Shown here: in pieces, positions 47,049 through 59,392 of the stretch | Numbering within the stretch: the stretch's first letter is position 1 | How the letters are laid out: each line of letters starts with the position of its first letter | DNA from: Actinomucor elegans | Taxonomy: Eukaryota; Mucoromycota; Mucoromycetes; Mucorales; Mucoraceae | Assembly (NCBI GenBank): GCA_026027325.1 | Contig: JAMSLZ010000002.1 | Location: 992,001 to 1,056,000 of the forward strand | Length of the DNA stretch: 64,000 nt | Direction: 5' to 3' | Made by a program: the position numbers and the translations under genes | Notes under the pieces: generated by a model | The model's database searches: none | What the model saw: the letters and a program-made list of their open reading frames with translations, nothing else | What the model was told of the DNA's origin: nothing

Positions 47049-48209
47049 ATGGCAACCCTCGCAAACTCTTCGGCAAATCAGCACTGGAATTACTTTCTGA
47101 ATGGCCTCGAACATGCAACCAACTGGCCTAAAACCTTTATACTCTTTTACACGTAAGCTCAAGCTAATGACCTGTAGTCACTCTATTCACATATTCCTGG
47201 TTTGCTAGCTCTTCGAGTATTCAAAAGGCCATGTTAACAATCTTTTTATTGAACGGTGTGGTTTTCTTGGGAGGTCAAGTGTTTTTAGAAACCTTTTACC
47301 CTGTTGCTTCACTACTGGGTACCTCTTACGTGGTAACGTATACTTTATGTACCTTACTGGCAATATGCTTGCTAACCTCGAGCTCTATGGATAGAATTTA
47401 TTAGGTGTCCCCATGTATTTCTTACTATTAGTAGTAAACGGCAGATTCTTTGGTAAAGTAGCGGAGAAATCGTATCAGATTCAAGCACAACAGCAAAAAC
47501 AAACAGTCAATACCAACACAGTGTCAAGCTTGGCATCTACTCTCTTCACCACGATTCTTTACATCAATTGTGGTATTTGTGCCGCTATTCTCGGTCAAGT
47601 GCCTTACATTGGTCGCATTTTGTCTTTCTGGATGAATTGTATGATCTTTTCCTACTACTGTTTCGAGTAAAGTATGATTTCTGTCATACAATGTCTGTTA
47701 CTAACGTTGGAAATAGATATCAATGGGTTTATAAGAGTTGGAACATTGAAAAGCGTTTATCTTATATGGAAAAGCACTGGTCTTACTTTTTAGGATTTGG
47801 TAATATGGGATAGATGATAGCAGTGCATTATATTTACTTTCAAAAAACAAATAGGCTTCCCTGCTACATTGGCCACCTTTTTCCTTTCATTTCTTCGCTC
47901 AGGTGCTGTATTCGCTTTGGTGTATCCATGTGTAAGTTCATATATTGTTCTATATCATGTATCTAATCAACAAGGTAGTTTATTATCATGTCAATGATGG
48001 CTGTACCTAAAGCTACTACACCTTACAGCCAAACTATGGCATCTGGCACTGATGCGCAAAATGAATGGACTTTGCCCAATAGAATTCCCATTTTCTATCC
48101 TGTTAGAAAGCTGAATGATGTAGTCATTCTGCTTGTTCGTTTGGTAGGCGGTGTTCATGCTGATTCCATTGTTTCTGAAAAGACTAAAGCTAGCCTAAAG
48201 CAAGAGTAA
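47049..48209 (+). CDS. EI24-family multi-pass membrane protein
   Basis: Homologue of etoposide-induced protein 2.4 (EI24), an ER membrane protein connected in animals with autophagy and apoptosis. Five or six exons from ATG 47049 (MATLANSSANQHWNYFLNGL) to TAA 48207-48209. Hydrophobic segments include AMLTIFLLNGVVFLGGQVFL, VPMYFLLLVVNGRFF, TLFTTILYINCGICAAIL, and ATLATFFLSFLRSGAVFALV. The family hallmark lies in IFSYYCFEYQWVYKSWNIEKRLSYMEKHWSYFLGFGFPATL (Tyr-x-Trp then RLS..E..W.YF.GFG). The C-terminal tail ends KTKASLKQE, a lysine near the end that could act in ER retrieval. The start follows the ACACC-ATGG context and matches the family's WNYFLNGLEHAT type of beginning. No breaks. Confidence 0.82.
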
Positions 48210-48707
48210 ATCAGAGACTTTATATAAATAAACATACCGTGTTAAATGATGGTGCATATTCTACCCACTTGATAAATTAAATGATTCGCGTCTATAACAT
48301 TCTTCTTCACATTCACCTTTCATTGATTTTTGATACTAAATAATTGCGCGCAATAAACATGTCGTTATGCAGCTGTAGATCGAAAATAGTTCTTGGAAGC
48401 AAATTTTCACTTGTATAGAAGCCGGAAAATGTATCCCAAAATAAATTTATCTACCATAGCAACTGGGAATCGTTCCTGAAAGTGATCTTTTTTATACTAT
48501 CAACCAGAAATTGTGCCTGAAAGTGACTTTCTTTAGCATAGCAACATCAAATATGGATGGAATTGTGAGCGACTTTAGAGCGTCCAGTCACTAGAAATTA
48601 GGCATTTGGATCGCTCCATTTTGTTTTTTTTTGTTACCCGCATACATTACACAATAAAAAAAACTCGAAACACACGATGTATTTCTTTTACATCTTGAAC
48701 TAGTATA
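48210..48707. other. Spacer upstream of the golgin gene
   Basis: Contains two imperfect direct copies of about 63 bp: CATAGCAACTGGGAATCGTTCCTGAAAGTGA (from about 48457) and CAACCAGAAATTGTGCCTGAAAGTGA (from about 48499). No gene is visible. Confidence 0.5.
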
Positions 48708-50998
48708 ATGTCAACAACAGATGAAGGTAAAAATCTCGGCCTCTCTTTTTTCTTTGTTCCAATGCGAGTTAATCCGTTGTTCCTGTAGTGGCAGCTCTAA
48801 AGGCACGATTAAAAGATTTTGAAAGGAGCGAAACACTATTAAAAGACAAACTAAAAGAGGAACATGCGCAGTTGCTCAACTTTCAAAAAAAGCTCTCTCA
48901 GGCCGGCAATCATTTGAAGTCATTAGCTCAAGAAAATTCCAACTTGACTAAATCGTTAGCTCAACAAAAGACCGACTTGGACGCCGTGCGGGACGAGCAA
49001 GTAGCAGCACTACAAGAGGAAATAGCCAAGACAAAAGAAGAACATCAACAGGAGATCAAGCGGTTGGTGAGCATACTTCAAAGCATCGATGATAGTGAGG
49101 AAGTGCCCGACGTATCTTCGTCTGCTTTGCTGGATAATTATATAAAGTCTGTGCAAAAGAAATTGAACGCGTCTGCAACAGTAGGCAAAAAAGATGAGGA
49201 TTTAGAGCAAAAGATACAAGAGCTGCAGCAAGAGATACAAGGTACACTATGTATAGCACTGTTTTATTATATGAATCAAGATGCTGAATGATTTTGTAGA
49301 ACTCAAGTTAGTAGATCACGTCGAGTTGATCCACACCTGTTTGCAAAACATATTAAAAGATCCAGAGAACAGTACTATTGATAGCTCTTTACCATCCTCT
49401 ATCTTGTTGATCCTTGAACAAGTTCGAAGCACTTTACAAGAACAGCAAGAACAGATCCAAAACATGGACAAAGCATCTATCATTGAAGAAGCACAAAAAG
49501 GTAAATGTTCAAATTTAAATAAATATAGGTATACTTACATATGTCACGATAGATTTTAAGCGTCAAATCACACAACTGAACATCACCATCAACAAACTTA
49601 CTGACGAAAAAGATGAGCTAAATGCTGATAAAGAATCGCATCTGGAGCAAATTCAAACACTGCAGTCGGCTCTATCCACAGCACAATCAGAAAAGCAAGC
49701 AATCGAAGACCGTGAACAGCAACTCAAGCAAGAACATCAGTCATTATTGGGCAAATTATCTCATATTAAAAACACACTTACACCTCGTCTGGAGCAAGAT
49801 AAGCAACTCAGACAACGTGTCAGCGAGTTAACACAAGAATTGGAAGTATGTACACGGGATCTGCAGCAATGCCGCACAGACATGATGATGCGGGATCAAG
49901 AAACGTCTGTGCAAATGGAAAGACAGGAACGTGACATAGCTCAATTATCCAGCAAATTGGAACAAGTACAACAGGAGCGAGAAGAATACGAACAAATGGC
50001 CATGCAGTTGGATGCCGAGTGTCAGCAAGTGCAAGAACAGTATCAAGCTAGTAAGAGAGAGTTGGAACATCTCACACAAAAGATGGCGTCTGAACAATTG
50101 GAAAACGAGTCTGAGAGAGCCAGTTTATCTAATTTGCAAACTGTATTGGAAGAGTTCCAAGCCAGTAAGTAGTGGTTCATCTAAAGCACGCTGTTTCTAA
50201 ACTCGTTTATTGTAAAAGCCAAGGATGCAGAGATGCAAGCCGCAGTAGAACACATTGAACGTCAGTTAGATGTGGCCAAGAAATCTTGGGCCGAGTATGA
50301 GGAAAGAGCGCATGTAGCAGAGGTAAAGAAGTAATTCCATAAGTACATCCATATACTGATGTGTATTCAAGGCTGCACTGGCCAAATACCAAAAAGACGT
50401 TGGTAAAACTGAAAAGTACCAGCAAGAGATCAAAGAAAAAAACCTGTTGATCGGTAAGCTAAGACACGAAGCCATCATTTTAAATGAACATCTTGTCGAG
50501 GCCATGCGAAAATTAAAAGAAGAAACAAGCGAAAATAACGTAGATCGGTAAGCGATCCATCACTATCTTGTACATGAAAACTGATAGACTGTTAGCCAAT
50601 TGATCACCAATTTGCTTGTTGGATTCTTTATGGCTCCTCGTGGTGATCGTAAACGATTTGATATCTTGACAATCATATCCAATGTATTACAATTAACGGA
50701 AGAACAAAAAGAACAAATAGGTTTATCAAGGCCAAAACACGGTAATAGCCCTGGGAACAGTGCTAGTATCATCCAACCTGGGTCACCTACTACAGAGCAA
50801 CCCCAGAAAGAGGTAATATCACTCAGGACATGGTCATTATGGATAATAACCTTTTTTTTTTCTTTCTTTTTTTTTTTCTAATAGTCATTCACAGACGCCT
50901 GGATATCGTTCTTGTTGAAAGAATCAAGTCCATTACGTAGAAATCGATCTGCCGTGTCTTTATCACCAAAGAATGCGGATGACAGTATCGAATTATAG
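48708..50998 (+). CDS. RUD3: Golgin with a GRIP-related C-terminal domain, Rud3/GMAP-210 type
   Basis: Long coiled-coil tether of cis-Golgi or ER-to-Golgi vesicles. Seven or eight exons run from ATG 48708 (MSTTDE-VAALKARLKDFER) to TAG 50996-50998. Most of the protein is heptad coiled coil (for example LQEEIAKTKEEHQQEIKRLV). The C-terminal domain VDRQLITNLLVGFFMAPRGD followed by RKRFDILTIISNVLQLTEEQKEQIGLSRP resembles the GRAB (GRIP-related Arf-binding) domain that recruits Rud3 to the Golgi by Arf1. A linker then gives FTDAWISFLLKESSP, a motif similar to the LADLWSxFL end of fungal Rud3 proteins. The length (about 620 residues) fits Rud3. A plain GRIP protein (Imh1-like) is the alternative but lacks the PRGDxKRF pattern. 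Introns GT-AG, about 50-70 nt. Confidence 0.78.
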
Positions 50999-51817
50999 AT
51001 AATTTAATAAAAATATAGTTGTATTATACAAAATGTATGCACGGGCTCTGATCACCAACATAAAAATCATATTATATAATGTACACGAGTTAATCCTGTT
51101 CTTCTCTAACATAGCTCTTTAGTATGTAATAAAAGTTGGATCAATGGTCATAGCAAAGATTCTGTACAAACTCACATATATTTATATCGAATTAAGTAAG
51201 GTTTTATTCTGTGCATCTTTACGCCCACACTGTTAAGTAACATGTTACACTTTAGACTTGTGCATAAAAATATCTGCATTTTGGGAAAAGTAGATGTAAT
51301 GATCAATAGATCTCTCAGTCGATCCATGCTTGATGTCGCCTCTCATGACTACCACTTGTCCCAAAAGGGCTACTGCATTTATTGGTACTGTTATCCCACT
51401 GGTTTACAATGAGTATACTATAAATTTATGCTTAGTGGCATGGCCCAACTTGGATAATTGTTGTATCTGACTAGTGGGTCACATAATCAGAAAGAGCCGC
51501 TGTATCTACTGGAATATCAATTTGAGCCCACAACTTTTGTTATATTAAATGACACTGACATGAATGACTTTTATTAGCCTGTTGGAGCTTTATTTTATTT
51601 TCTTTTTTTTTCTTTTTGATAAACCTCTCAGCGGTATACCCTATCCAAGTAGGTTATGTGTGAATTATATAGTTTTATATAGATATACAGTTGGTTAGAT
51701 ATTACTATGTATAATAAAATAAAAGGGGAGAGTTCTAGAATAGATAAAGTTTTGATATTATTATATATTAAGTTGTGTGTGTGGGTGGAAAGGTGGATAT
51801 TACATAAGATATAGGTA
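50999..51817. other. Spacer between convergent golgin and DeSI-like genes, with repeat relics
   Basis: No gene seen. Holds an AGATCT-family copy (51295-51345) followed by GGGCTACTGCATTTATTGGTACTG (51367-51390) and a weaker third version, GAGCCGCTGTATCTACTGGAATATC (51494-51518). The 3' ends of both neighbours lie here. Confidence 0.5.
51295..51410 (-). repeat. Dispersed repeat copy (AGATCT plus CTGCATTTACTGG module)
   Basis: On the minus strand GACATCAAGCATGGATCGAC then TGAGAGATCTATTGATCATT aligns closely with GACATTGGACTGGAATTTGT then CGAGAGATCTATAGATCATT at 63775. On the plus strand the companion module GGGCTACTGCATTTATTGG follows 65 bases later, as at 46640-46707. It is one of the best preserved copies in the window. 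Confidence 0.55.
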
Positions 51818-52992
51818 TTATTGTTGTGATAGCTCAACTGGGGCTGTTATTGATAATTGGGTTGCAGATCGAATGACTTCTGGCCTATGGGTATCTGGTT
51901 CCTTAACAGGACTAGAACAGTCAATTTCATCATCCTCTATGACAGGTGTTCGCACAAGCTGTATACTGTCTGTAGATCCAGAAGGGCGACGTGAAGTTGG
52001 ACTAGTGGATGAATGTCTTTTCTTTTTCGTTGCAATTTCAATCTTCATTGGCGGTTTCTTTGAATCTCTTTGATTTAAAGGTGTGTTTGAAGAACAAGAT
52101 GATGAAGATGGGGATCCTGATGTATCAGAGCCCACTGTTTGTTTTTGTGAGTATTTGTCTGCCTTTATAAAGATGTTTACATTACCATTATTATTAGCAT
52201 CAGGAGGTTCAACCCATTCAGTTGGTATCACACATGGAAACATGGTGCCTAATTTCGCTGCGCGATTAATCCATCCTGGTGCTTGTTTGCCTGTCAATCG
52301 TTTGCATAGGTCCTCAGAGAAATGATTACAGTTTCTAAATAGCCAATTAGATCGTTTGATTTCAAGAACAAGTTTGAATTACCTTGTCAACAATTTGTAT
52401 GATGTGCCCACATATTCTTTAGATATTTCCTGCAATACGTTATCAACCTCTTTTTGAGATAATGTTGTGTACCCCATGTGTATCGATTGTCTATAGAATC
52501 ATGTTAACACGGTTCTTTTTACTTTTATATTCGCCTTTACTTGAACAAAAGTCCCTGAGGTCCAATTTTAGGTTGCACCATAAACACGCCTGTAACGTGC
52601 TCATAATCATGTCCGCCAAAACAATACTCATGGTCTCCAATTTCGATACCTGAATGATAAATACCTATTCATCATCACCATGTTAAGATATTGACAGTAA
52701 ATCATAAAAACATTACAGGGTATACCTATTCCTACAGCATGACCAAAGTTGGTCAAAAATCCTGGTTGTAACTGTGCAATAAAAGACAGTCAATACAAGG
52801 TGTATATCATAGAAAGGTTTTTAATACTACCATATCATATACGTTGAGGACAACTGATAGGTTTACGAACGAGATTATTAGTTAATTTGTAGATCAACCA
52901 TTTACAATTTTGAAAATGGACATACTTTTTCGTTTTTCTTGTTCTGCATCGACTTCAGTTTTATTGAAAGCATTCTTAATAAAACTAAACAT
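51818..52992 (-). CDS. DeSI/PPPDE-type isopeptidase
   Basis: Putative deSUMOylating or deubiquitinating thiol peptidase of the PPPDE superfamily. Exons join from ATG 52992 (MFSFIKNAFNKTEVDAEQEK) as IVLNVYDM, LQPGFLTNFGHAVGIG, IYHSGIEIGDHEYCFGGHDY, SIHMGYTTLSQKEVDNVLQE, and NCNHFSEDLCKRLTGKQAPG. Choosing the AATAG acceptor for the third intron restores the conserved IYHSGIE with the catalytic His; a later AG would delete it. The catalytic Cys is in RNCNHF. The motif GWINRAAKLGTMFPCVIPTEW matches the end of the domain. A C-terminal tail of about 120 residues is Ser/Pro-rich with a KKKRHSSTSPTSRRPS patch, possibly a nuclear signal and phosphosites. Stop at 51818. The His-Cys dyad implies an active enzyme; the SUMO or ubiquitin preference cannot be told. 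Confidence 0.85.
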
Positions 52993-55910
52993 TGCTGCAT
53001 GCGACAGAGAGAAAAAAAATCAGAGGGCTGCGTTTACTATTAGAATAAGAAATAAAGGAGGAGCAAAGAAATGATGAACGAGATAAAATACCAGAGATAA
53101 TAGGAAGCGGAGATGAATCACTTACTGTTTAGTAGCGAATCGAGATTAAAGCTTTAAATCTCAGCTATTCACGAAAACTGATAAAATAGAGCTTTTTTGC
53201 TCGAGAACACCACGGCCTACTAACTTCTACTGTTGTAGTATTATATTAAGCCAAGAGTTAATCTATTATATCTATACAATTTCATCCATTTGATTGTTTC
53301 ATAGTAGCTGACAGCTATCGTGATATCATGGTGTACAAATAGATAGCTCAGCCCAAGAATTGCAGACAATGCGTAAGGGTGTGAGGCTTATAGTTTGACA
53401 GACACTATCAGCCTTGAAGTTTATCTATACATCATACCGCGTTTTTTTTTCTCTTCGTCAGATTACCCTCAGCCTTCGCTTAATAGTTTTTCGCGTATCA
53501 CTCTTACAACAGCTTCCATTTTCGTAAGACTGGAGCGATGGGCGGTAACTCAAAAAGAGGATTTACGCTGCAGATCCGCTATGTCTTTTCCTTGTGAACC
53601 TTCCTTGAACTGGCTGGTTTGTATCTTAAATAGGAATGTTGAGCACAACAAAAGTTACTCATATTCGGGTATTTAATAGCTCCTTAACTCATAGTCTTTT
53701 GACTAAGAAGCCTCTTGACGCAGTGTACACGTGTCTTTGCCTTTGATCATTGCCACGAGAACTAACACCGAAAATAAGCAATGGACTTTTCGAAATCTGT
53801 GACTTTTATCGCTTCTTTAATGATGCAATAACTGAACTGCATTAATGGAACGTTATATTATTCAGTACCTGCATAACCAATAATGTAGTTTTATGAAACT
53901 CCATCACCACCACCATCATCAATTTGCCTTGTGCTCAATAGTATAATGAATATCACGGCTTCTAATTTCAATTTCCATTGAATACTCGACATACCAACAA
54001 GACTCTGGAATTACACCTTCTATAGTCAACACAAAGCTATAGGAGACATGAGCTAATACACGAGTTCGATTGACATTTATGTTTCATGTTTAAGGGATTG
54101 GGAAGGCTGCCTCCACCTTTGCAACAGTTGAGAATATGCATACAGTGTCACATTAGAATAAAAGTTGTAACTAGCTTTCGGAATTACTGTCATCTAGATA
54201 AAAAGATAACGACCAGGTAGTCCATAAAATGTTACATTCTGTGTTGCAATTGATATTCTAAGTACATGCTCGTCTTTGATCATAATATTTTTATATGATG
54301 TTCGTAACATCCTACTCTAATTACTCTTATTATGCTCACAATAAATACAAGATATAGCTAGACCTCTCTATTTCATGAAGCTGATGGCATAATGGCATCA
54401 AATCTGAGTCTCTATTCTTCCATCAGATCCTGAATAGTAAAGCATCATTGATACTCAAAAAAGTGTACTAAGGGTGTTTATTCTTTGTGATACCATCAAA
54501 CAAAAGATGTAAAGGTACACACTACTTTTACTCGATTAGAAAAACGTTGTTGACCATGTTGTGTTGTTTAAATGAAAAAGTTGATGCCCAGATACCCATC
54601 CAGAATCAAATTTATTTCCTTTGACTCTAGTTTTAGTCTCATTTTTGATGGCAAAACGATGTTTATACGCAAAAGAAAAAAGAAAAAGTGTTAATAATGA
54701 AGATTGTGTAGAGTATAATGCCGAATCGATTATTATAATAGTCAGCTACAATTCCCTTAATAAATGAGGTTATCCGATGAAAAAAAAAGTTTACTTTATG
54801 GTTTAAATATCAAACATATACAGTTAAAGTTCATACGAAAGTATGATTGTATACTATTGGAGATGCGAAATCTATTTTATTGATTAAGCCTTACGAATAT
54901 TATTGTTACGCTCAATGAAGAAAAAAAAAATTGGCTCAGGGTGTTCATTCTCCATTTCTAATATCCCTACATTTCTCGTTTAACATTGCATCTGAGGAAC
55001 TAGTGAATTTGCTTTTTGTTGTTATTGTTGATTGGAGCATTATGAACACATTACAATGTAAAAACTAACTGTAAAATGCATGCTTTTGTAAAACTTATAT
55101 AACGATGGACAGATTTTTCGATCAAGCCCTAACGTATGTCGCATTCAGTGAATGATCCATATTCAAAATAAATTACTGCATAATTGACTATATCTTCCAA
55201 AGAGCAATTTTTAGCCATCAAATTTAATTCGTTCCGGCTTTGGAAAGTACTAGTGCTTAAAGTCCTCGAAGATAGATATCCAGATGTTTACACATTTTTA
55301 AGTATATTTAGGCATAGGGAGCATAGTCTGAATGAATAGAAAAGAATGACATTACACTTTAATGTATACTGACAAGAGATGTCATATTCATAATTCACCA
55401 ACTCATACCCAGGTCCTAACTTGATACCAGATCGATATAAGCAGTAAGATATACGGAAAGAATAAGCGATCGCCAAGGCACTTCGCCATTCGCCAATCCA
55501 TGAATTGCGAGTACTAAAAAAAAGGGAATCAAATCGTATCGATCTCATACTAGGAGTTTGGAAGACATGGATGATTTCAAGGATAAGGATTCGCCGATCA
55601 ATGTTACTAGAGAATGACTGGGAATTAGTTGTTGCCGCAACCAAGAAACACATATAACAATTGAAAGCTCGTTTGGTTCAGAATTCTATCACCTGGCTCA
55701 ACCAGCTTAATCCCAATCAATTTGCAATTGTTTTGATTGAGAGTAAGACACAAGTTCGATATCGGTTTAGCATGTAGTAAGTGATTTTATTATACATTTT
55801 GTTTAATAGTTAGGAGATCACCCATCTAAGTTTAGGGTTACGAAGATAGTAAAATCATATACAGACAGGACGCTTGTAAACTAATTGAAATAGCAAATTA
55901 TGCACGTGTA
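52993..55910. other. 2.9-kb gene-free region
   Basis: No confident gene. The minus-strand frame 55288-55653 has one protein-like segment (GEWRSALAIAYSFRISYCLY, then GPGYELVNYEYDISCQY) after a TTTTTTTAG acceptor, but no clear exon partner. It could be another relic. The remaining sequence is AT-rich with scattered palindromes. Confidence 0.45.
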
Positions 55911-56266
55911 TTATTTCTTGCCATTAGCAGCACCACCAGCAGCAGCAGCAGCTTCTTGTTGCTTCTTGGCAAGGGCAGCTTCTTGCTTAGCACGCATGAT
56001 TGCAGCATCACTATAACACTCAAGTCAATAACTCGAGATCTCAGATTCACGTCTTTATTTTTACCTTTCTTTCTTTTGGTTGATGGATTGACCGTTCAAA
56101 TTAGTCTTGCCCTTGCTTTCTTTTTCCTTCTTTTTCAAGTTCTTTGCGCGAGCTTGTTCTCTTTGATTACCACCTTATTATATACGACTGCTTTTTAATA
56201 ATTTCTTTAACAAAATAAATAAACTTTTTTTTTGCTTTTGCCATTGGTCATTTACTTACGAGCCAT
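55911..56266 (-). CDS. SERF/4F5-family small protein
   Basis: Small, highly charged protein of the 4F5 (SERF) family, known as modifiers of amyloid aggregation and RNA-organelle binding. Three exons: MA-R (56266), then GNQREQARAKNLKKKEKESK and GKTNLNGQSINQKKE, then SDAAIMRAKQEAALAKKQQE with AAAAAGGAANGKK, ending at 55911. The start GNQREQAR and the KxKGK stretch are diagnostic. The first intron falls after only seven coding bases, which is why no long frame shows. Length is about 72 residues. The C-terminal Ala/Gly run lengthens the usual family form. Confidence 0.92.
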
Positions 56267-57373
56267 GTTGTTGTATTAAAAATGTATTATATTAACAGTA
56301 GAAGAAGAAGGAAGGCAAGGGAAGAAATAATTGGAAATTTAAATTTTTTTTTTTCCCTCTGCGGTCGGAATTTTTTACCAGGGCCACCTCAGTGAGCGAT
56401 TTTTGTTTTCCTGTGTTCTGTCCACAGCAACGCAGCTTCCTCTGGCAGTTAACTTTGCACATTTGATCTACAGCTTTGGCGAGGTTCAAAAGTGTCTATT
56501 TGGTGATGGATCTGTGATAGAGTTTCTTCTTTTTTAGCTTCAAATTTTCCTCGTCTTCACTCATTCAAAAAATAAAGAATATCGTTTAAAGTACTGGTTC
56601 ATTCTCGGTATAGATATAGAAGATGTCCTAGCCAAAGTCTATGGTGTTCAATTCGTTTGTTCACGCATACTGAACAAGTACATCAATTCATATCTTCGCA
56701 TTTTAACAGGAGTTTAAATCATAGTAGCGTTGTCATTGGATCACGGAGATGATACATTGTGATAATAATCAGCTATGGAACTCCGGCTTAATATTTGGAT
56801 TTTATTGGATAACGGGAATTAGAAAATATGCGGAGGAGGAGGAAATAAAAATGTTTCTGAACTCTCAAAATTGCTACTCCTCTTTCTTTAATACTACTGT
56901 TACATAAATAAAAGATTTATATAGATGCATTATTTTTTCTCAACATGATACCTATTTTAATTGTGCATCATATAATGCCAACATTATGCTATGTATCATA
57001 TGAGAAAATTGAGATACTATTGACTTAAAAGCCAATTTGCTGTCCTTTGTTCTTAGGATTGAAAAGCATCATTCTTATAATAAAATAATTATAAAAAAAT
57101 AATATGTAAATGCCGCTGAATGCGATACATAACTTTATGTTAGAAAATACATACCAACAGGAAAACGATTATAGTCAAAAAATGCTTTTATTAAACTTTA
57201 AAAAATGGACTCGAGGGGCAACCTTCTAAAAAATGAAAACCTCAACGGTCCGACAAACACATTCTGATAGGTCGAATCGACCCTGCTGCTGTGACCTTGT
57301 TGGTAATTTTTTTTTTCAGGTAGACCAGCTTTGACAAGCCCGTTCATTTCGATTCAAGCGTTTCTTTAATACA
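56267..57373. other. Intergenic region between divergent SERF and uL10m genes
   Basis: No gene recognised. AT-rich with a GC-richer spot at 56363-56470. It must contain both promoters. The minus-strand frame at 56292-56489 is probably spurious or lies in the SERF leader. Confidence 0.5.
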
Positions 57374-58131
57374 ATGTCTTTAAGATCAGGTAATCACTCT
57401 AATCAACTTTGTTTTCGAACCTACATGTAGACTAAATGCTATTATTTGTATCTAGTCAGTCAGTCGCTTGTTCGTAATTTCAAACCTGTCAACAGAATTG
57501 TTCTTACAGCCCCCTGTACACGTACTTGTAAGCATTAGCTATACAATGACCAACCAAGTATATACTCACCTTCTACTTTTTTGCAGACGCTACTGAGAAA
57601 AAGGCTACCGTCCACCCTCCCAAACGTACTTTTATTCACAATCAATATGCCGATATTCTCGAAAACAATCGTTCCGTGTTTGTCTTTCAACATAACAACT
57701 TGACCGTCAAGGAATTCACACAACTTAGACAGCAATTAGGCGAGTTGCAAGGCCCTTGCAAGCTTACTGTCTTGCGTTCTGGTGTATTTGCTGCTGTGTT
57801 GCGTCAGACCAAGTTTGCCAACTTGGAGCCCTTGATCAGTGGACCCACATGTGTCTTCTCCACCAACGTTTCTGATAACGAACATCCTGACTTGATGAAG
57901 AAGTCTGTTGAGCTTTTGGCCAAGAACAAAAAGTTGCTCTTGTTGGGTGGTAAATTGGATAATGTCTTGTTGAACCAAGCTGATGTATTGAAGGTGGTTG
58001 AATTGCCCTCTCTTGATCAATTGAGAGCTCAAGTTGTTGGTGTGATCGAAGCTCCTGCTCGTAAATTGTTAGGTACTTTGGAACAACCTGCTAAAGAATT
58101 GCACAGTGTTTTGGATAGAAGAATCGATTAG
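57374..58131 (+). CDS. Mitochondrial large-subunit ribosomal protein uL10m
   Basis: uL10-family protein of the mitochondrial ribosome stalk base (MRPL10/MRPL11 type). Three exons: MSLRS, then VSQSLVRNFKPVNRIVLTAP with CTRT, then YATEKKATVHPPKRTFIHNQ to the end LHSVLDRRID at TAG 58129-58131. The first two exons form a basic, Arg-rich mitochondrial presequence, with a likely cleavage site before YATEKK. The core includes YADILENNRSVFVFQHNNLTVKEF, KLTVLRSGVFAAVLRQ, LISGPTCVFS and LLLLGGKLDNVLLNQADV, matching the L10 fold. Length is about 213 residues. It is convergent with the Ecm33-like gene, with a 40-bp gap. Confidence 0.88.
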
Positions 58132-58171
58132 GATGGTTTATTATGTATAGTATTGAAAATAAAATAGACTT

Positions 58172-59392
58172 TCAAAAAATATGGACAATAGCCAGCGTCA
58201 GAGTTAAAAGTACAAACTGGTTTATAATGGTAGAGGAAGCTGAGGATTCGCTCTTGTTGTCTTCATCATTGATACCAGACTTGGGGTTTGATACATTGGA
58301 TTTACATGTAAACTCATGTCCTTTGGTGACGCCGCCTTTGAGTTTATTCACATCATCACAAGAGAATTGATTGCTAGATGTTTGCACGTTCAACCCTCCA
58401 CGGATATCCATTAAACTGGGAAGTTCTACCTTGTCAAAGTTACCTATAATGTCTACTGTACCATCGACCTGTTGTAATCTAGGTACATCGACTTTAGAGA
58501 GTTGGGTATTGTTGGACACTGAAAGTGCACCACCTAATAATTGTAAATAAGGGATGGACAAATTGTGAAGCTGCAGATTATTGGAGACAGTTAATGTGCC
58601 TGCAATCTGAGTGATGTTCGGTAAGGATAGCGAGCTGAACGTGTTGGCTACAAAGGACAGGTCGCCTGTTACTTTTTGGACTTTGTTGAGTCCTTCGATC
58701 TTGGCCAAGTTTCTAAAATCACCTTGATAGATATTTTGAAGTGCAGAGAGCTAGGTATGACAAGTTAGCATATCCAACTAATGCTTTGCGTATACACTTA
58801 CATCCAACGTCATATTAGGTGAATTAGCAGCAATTGTTATGCTGCCTGCCACTTGTTGTAGATGGTTCAGATTAATGCTCTTGAGGTAGTTATTGTTGGC
58901 TATATGAACGTCTTTAATTCTGCTTGTAGTGACCCCTTCAATCTTGGTGGCGATCGTGTCTGTTACGCTCATGGATTCAATCTGTGATAACCCTGAAGGA
59001 AACAAGATAGCATCCAACGCTGGCTGTACTGAAATTTCCAGAGAATGCACTGCAGTTAATTGTGTCAAATCAAGGCGCTTCAATTGTTGATTGTTTTGGA
59101 ACGCCAGTTGACCATCAACTTGCTTTAGACTAGCCAGGACAATCTGGGAAAGATCACCATTACCATTGAATACCAAATCACCATGTACTTGCTGAAGCTG
59201 CGATAGATTGATCATATCTTGCCCTGTGGTAATATTATTTATAGTAATAGATCCATCATATACTTGACAACCGCGAATAGCATCTAGATCCCGTTCCGAT
59301 TTGATTTCAACAGGGCCAGTGCATCCATTGTTGCTAGCTGATAGAACAGTATGGATTATGAGAAATAGACCGAATGTTGGTTTAAGGTACAT
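58172..59392 (-). CDS. Ecm33-like GPI-anchored cell-wall protein
   Basis: Cell-surface protein with receptor-L (leucine-rich) domains, related to yeast Ecm33/Sps2, needed for wall integrity. Two exons with one intron (about 58750-58799) give about 390 residues. The signal peptide is MYLKPTFGLFLIIHTVLSAS. The body is built of repeating LxxLxxVxGDLxFxGNxxL-type units, for example INLSQLQQVHGDLVFNGNGD and LQQVDGTVDIIGNFDKVELP. Family features at the end are FSCDDVNKLKGGVTKGHEF with its Cys residues and FTCKSN. The C-terminus is Ser-rich and ends in a hydrophobic tail (INQFVLLTLTLAIVHIF), as for GPI anchoring. N-glycosylation sites (NIT, NNT, NMT) are frequent. Confidence 0.87.

Noticed and set aside
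52660..52735. Loss of the catalytic histidine in the DeSI-like protein
   Set aside because: It arose from choosing the later acceptor. The earlier AATAG acceptor restores IYHSGIE.
53395..53676. 93-codon plus-strand frame in the gene-free region
   Set aside because: No motif and no supporting splice sites; composition is not protein-like.
55288..55653. 121-codon minus-strand frame with a protein-like end
   Set aside because: A plausible acceptor exists, but no upstream exon joins in frame. I kept it only as a remark in the intergenic entry.
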